Shown here one piece after another: positions 61,511 to 64,000 of a stretch of DNA of 64,000 bases. The DNA comes from an uncultured Pseudomonadales bacterium. Its GTDB lineage: Bacteria; Pseudomonadota; Gammaproteobacteria; Pseudomonadales; Pseudohongiellaceae. Made by a program: the position numbers and the translations under genes. The notes under the pieces are model-generated. The model did not search any database. It saw nothing but the letters and a program-made list of their open reading frames with translations, and was not told where the DNA came from. Each line of letters begins with the position of its first letter. Positions within the stretch are counted from its first letter, which is position 1. Location of the stretch: positions 62,001-126,000 of the forward strand of contig CALTDI010000004.1 in the NCBI GenBank assembly GCA_943842505.1, given 5' to 3'.

Positions 61511-63211
61511 CTACAGGGTTCCATCCGCGATTAAATCCGCCGCATAGTGTGCCGCTCTTGCGCTGAAGGCCATATAGGTCAGCGAAGGATTCTGGCAGGC
61601 AGACGAGGCCATGAACGAGCCATCCGTAATAAATAGATTCGGCACATCATGGGCCTGACACCATTGATTAAGCACCGAATTAGCCGGATCGCGGCCCATT
61701 CTTGCACTACCCATTTCATGAATTCTATTCCCCGGCTTCGTTAAACTCACCTCATTCGCAGTGATATTCGTGCAGCCTGCAGCCTCCAACATGGCAACAG
61801 CATCCTTACTCGCCTCCTGCAGCATGGTGTGTTCGTTGTCGCTATAGGTCACGTTTAACAGAGCCAGCGGATTGCCCCAGCGATCGCGTTTGGAGGGGTG
61901 CAGCGTGACACGGTTCTCTGAGTTCGGCAGTTGTTCGCCGAAGGCGCCGATGTTGACGCGCCAAGGGCCAGGGTTCTTGTGTGCTTCTTTGAAATTTCTA
62001 CCAATGCCCGCGATCTGTCCGCCGCCATTACCCAAGGGGCTGGAACCACCCTGGAAACCAAACCCGCGCAGATAAGGCTTATCCTGCCCGTTCAGGTTTG
62101 CGTAGCGCGGAATATAGATTCCACCACTAGGCCGTCTGCCGAATACTTTCTGATTGTCGAAGCCACTCATCAGACCAACCGCACCCGCGCCACTCACATG
62201 GTCCATCAGGTTTCTACCCACCTGATCGGAACGGTTTACCAATCCATTAGGATACGTCTCGGAGGTCGACTGCAGCAGAATCATCGCCGACGCAATGGTT
62301 GACGCATTTAGAAAAACGACTTTGGCCGTATAGAATCTCTTCTCGTTAGACTCGGCATCGACGATACGCACACCAGTAACTCTATTGGTCTGCGCGTCAT
62401 ACTCTAGAGAACTCACTATGGCATTGTGCACCATGGTCAGATTACCGGTACGCTCTGCCGCTGGCAGTGTCGCATTCAATGATGAGAAATAGGCCTTAAA
62501 TGAACAACCGAAATGACATCGATTACGCACCTGACAATTCGACCTGCCCAATTCTTTCTGCTCATCCGTCGCATCGGTAAGATGGGCAATTCTGGCTGGA
62601 ATAATATTTCGTTCGGGGAAGGTAGTTTCGACTTTCGCCTTGAGCGCCTTCTCTGCATCGGTTAATTCGAAGGCAGGTTGAAACACACTGTCGGGTAACT
62701 GCGGCAGGCCTTCGGCGCTACCGGCGATACCGATGAAGGTCTCTACCTTTTGATACCAGGGCTCTATGTCTTCATAACGAATTGGCCAGTCGATGCCATG
62801 ACCGTCGGTCTTGTTCGCGTTGAAATCCAGATCACTCAGGCGATAAACCTGGCGCGACCACATGATAGAACGGCCACCCGTATGGTAACCCCTAAGCCAA
62901 TCGTAGCTAGTTCCTTCCGCCTCTTCGTAGGGGTGCTCGTCGTCCTTCACCCAGAAGTGCTTGTTCGATTCCTTGATCGCATAGGCGACGCCGCCATACT
63001 GCTTGGGGTAGTGCTCTGCAATCTCGTCCTGCGCCACACTATCCAGATTCGGACTCTCCCAAGGTGCGAGATTATCGACATAGTCTCGCTCGGGAATTAT
63101 TTCAGGGCCGCGTTCAAGTACTAGAACTTTCAAGCCACGCTCGGTGAGTTCCTTTGCGGACATGCCGCCACTCATTCCTGAACCCACTACAATTGCATCA
63201 AAATCTGCCAC
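61511..63211 (-). CDS. GMC family FAD-dependent oxidoreductase, gluconate-2-dehydrogenase-type large subunit, 566 aa
   Basis: The dinucleotide-binding start FDAIVVGSGMSGGMSAKELT places FAD. Further motifs: GGRSIMWSRQVYRL, CQVRNRCHFGCSFKAYFSSL (a Cys-rich segment), VVFLNASTIASAMIL, HEMGSARMGRDPANSVLNQW and CHDVPNLFITDGSFM-like end with catalytic His. It oxidises an alcohol or sugar-acid hydroxyl. The gene 72 bases upstream encodes the small subunit, as in the membrane-bound gluconate dehydrogenase. The cytochrome c subunit is not visible here. Confidence 0.92.
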   Translation of the reverse strand: MADFDAIVVGSGMSGGMSAKELTERGLKVLVLERGPEIIPERDYVDNLAPWESPNLDSVAQDEIAEHYPKQYGGVAYAIKESNKHFWVKDDEHPYEEAEGTSYDWLRGYHTGGRSIMWSRQVYRLSDLDFNANKTDGHGIDWPIRYEDIEPWYQKVETFIGIAGSAEGLPQLPDSVFQPAFELTDAEKALKAKVETTFPERNIIPARIAHLTDATDEQKELGRSNCQVRNRCHFGCSFKAYFSSLNATLPAAERTGNLTMVHNAIVSSLEYDAQTNRVTGVRIVDAESNEKRFYTAKVVFLNASTIASAMILLQSTSETYPNGLVNRSDQVGRNLMDHVSGAGAVGLMSGFDNQKVFGRRPSGGIYIPRYANLNGQDKPYLRGFGFQGGSSPLGNGGGQIAGIGRNFKEAHKNPGPWRVNIGAFGEQLPNSENRVTLHPSKRDRWGNPLALLNVTYSDNEHTMLQEASKDAVAMLEAAGCTNITANEVSLTKPGNRIHEMGSARMGRDPANSVLNQWCQAHDVPNLFITDGSFMASSACQNPSLTYMAFSARAAHYAADLIADGTL

Positions 63212-63283
63212 GGAGTAACTCCCTTTCTAAATCTGTTTTAACTTCTTGTTCCAGTTTGTTCTATTTTGTTCTTAAGCCTGGGT

Positions 63284-63814
63284 TTATATCTCTACACTTG
63301 GGTCCCATCTTCCGGGAACCGCTACCCACTTCAACTCTTCTGTGGCGCCACCCTCTGTGGCGAAGAATGACTGACTCATATAGCCCTTCACCCGTTTATA
63401 ACCGTTTCCATCTCCCGCTGCCGCGAATGCCCGAGCGTCGAAGACTGCCAGTGCGCGCTCTGCAGTTTCATCATTCACCTGAAGAAAGTCTTCTCCTGCC
63501 TGTGTATCGAGGCTCTGCTTTATCTGAAGCAAAGCCTGGCGATGTGCATTCTTCGTCTCAGTGCTTGCCCAATCCGTCATGAGCCCGTCCATGTAACCCG
63601 GAACATTGACATCCAGAGCGCCTGGCGTCTCGGTGCGAGGAATAATGAGATCACTTACTCGCGACACCAATGCCATCTCAGCATCGGTATAGAAACGTGG
63701 CGCCGAGCCAGATTGCGTCGATAACACATTGGCTACGCCACCACATGCGGTAAGTGCTGTAGCACCACCTATTGATACGATCAAACCCTGAAGTACTTCG
63801 CGTCTTGTTCTCAT
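63284..63814 (-). CDS. gluconate 2-dehydrogenase subunit 3 family protein (Tat-type signal), 176 aa
   Basis: Begins MRTRREVLQGLIVSIGGATA, a twin-arginine signal that carries a folded GMC partner across the membrane. The mature part includes FYTDAEMALVSRVSDLIIPR and DVNVPGYMDGLMTDWAS, the Gluconate_2-dh3 pattern. It precedes the GMC subunit on the same strand; the pair forms a periplasmic dehydrogenase complex. Confidence 0.92.
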   Translation of the reverse strand: MRTRREVLQGLIVSIGGATALTACGGVANVLSTQSGSAPRFYTDAEMALVSRVSDLIIPRTETPGALDVNVPGYMDGLMTDWASTETKNAHRQALLQIKQSLDTQAGEDFLQVNDETAERALAVFDARAFAAAGDGNGYKRVKGYMSQSFFATEGGATEELKWVAVPGRWDPSVEI

Positions 63815-63877
63815 GCTCTTGCCTTTTTCTTACTTTCTCTACCGATTTAAATTCTGTCTTTGTCTGGATTGTAGCAA

Positions 63878-64000
63878 CTAGTAGACGATGTTGCGCACCG
63901 TATAGATACTCTGGGCGATCGAAGCGAGCCCGTCTTTTCCCGGCCTGTCATGTTCGACGAAGAAGTGCTTAAAGCCCGCCGTGTCGGCATAGCCGAATAT
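63878..64000 (-). CDS. C-terminal part of a sugar phosphate isomerase/epimerase-like protein (cut by window edge)
   Basis: The minus strand is open from 64000 to TAG 63880-63878 and reads IFGYADTAGFKHFFVEHDRP and GKDGLASIAQSIYTVRNIVY. The KHFFVEHD...LASIAQS ending is the C-terminal strand and helix of xylose-isomerase-like TIM-barrel proteins. It is 63 bases upstream of the gluconate-dehydrogenase-like pair, suggesting a sugar-metabolism operon extending beyond the window. Confidence 0.75.
   Translation of the reverse strand: MFGYADTAGFKHFFVEHDRPGKDGLASIAQSIYTVRNIVY

Noticed and set aside
1-64000. CRISPR arrays, rRNA or tRNA genes, prophage
   Set aside because: No regularly spaced repeats, no tRNA cloverleaf or rRNA signature, and no phage structural genes were recognised by eye; a dedicated scan would be needed to exclude a short tRNA.

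Overview
The window looks like chromosome from a marine-type, mostly heterotrophic gammaproteobacterium. YaeQ, RdgC, a YehS-like DUF1456 protein, a TIGR02647 protein and a YbcJ-like S4 protein are typical of Gammaproteobacteria. The rest is rich in exported peptidases, beta-propeller and quinoprotein dehydrogenases, a TonB-dependent receptor and a GMC oxidoreductase. Genus cannot be fixed from sequence reading alone. No rRNA, tRNA or CRISPR array was recognised.

Region 1 (1-15250) holds exported proteins: a 'PDLQGVW' family protein, a nuclease-fold protein that has lost its catalytic residues, a serine hydrolase lipoprotein, an M1 aminopeptidase lipoprotein, a large TonB-dependent receptor and an FG-GAP/VCBS protein. 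A segment carrying the aminopeptidase 3' end, the VCBS gene, a terminator and a small minus-strand gene is present twice, on either side of the TonB receptor. The copies decayed in complementary ways: copy A keeps the peptidase and has a gutted VCBS gene, copy B keeps VCBS and a frameshifted peptidase fragment. IS3-family remnants lie beside both.

Region 2 (about 15250-29730) is an inorganic-carbon acquisition island, bounded on both sides by same-orientation remnants of one IS3 element. A leftward five-gene operon encodes a NuoM-like subunit, DabA (DUF2309, beta-carbonic-anhydrase-like zinc site), DabB (NuoL-like) and two more NuoM/N-like subunits. Next come a TorF-family porin, a SulP (BicA-like) transporter with STAS domain, a beta-carbonic anhydrase and a divergent OxyR-like LysR regulator. 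Two promoter regions share a 17-bp operator-like palindrome and a third carries its GATAGGA core, so the LysR protein probably controls the whole set. No RuBisCO or carboxysome gene is in the window. DabA/DabB is a known energy-coupled CO2/bicarbonate uptake system. The three extra proton-pump-type subunits in the same operon are the most unusual part of the window.

Region 3 (30643-40900) begins with the stump of a second LysR gene directly after the IS end. It continues with a leftward run for oxidative sugar or alcohol metabolism (nitronate monooxygenase, MBL-like protein, SMP-30/gluconolactonase, sorbosone-dehydrogenase-like protein, PQQ dehydrogenase), then an S46 dipeptidyl peptidase and an exported MBL hydrolase.

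Region 4 (40900-64000) is ordinary chromosome: GSTs, a Na+/Ca2+ exchanger, class V aminotransferase, succinate-semialdehyde dehydrogenase, small conserved proteins, M28 and DUF885 peptidases, a class I amidotransferase beside a macro-domain protein, RdgC, an OPT transporter, PD40 and DUF1080 proteins, and a GMC oxidoreductase with its small subunit. A 131-bp imperfect inverted repeat lies between convergent genes at 61281-61411.
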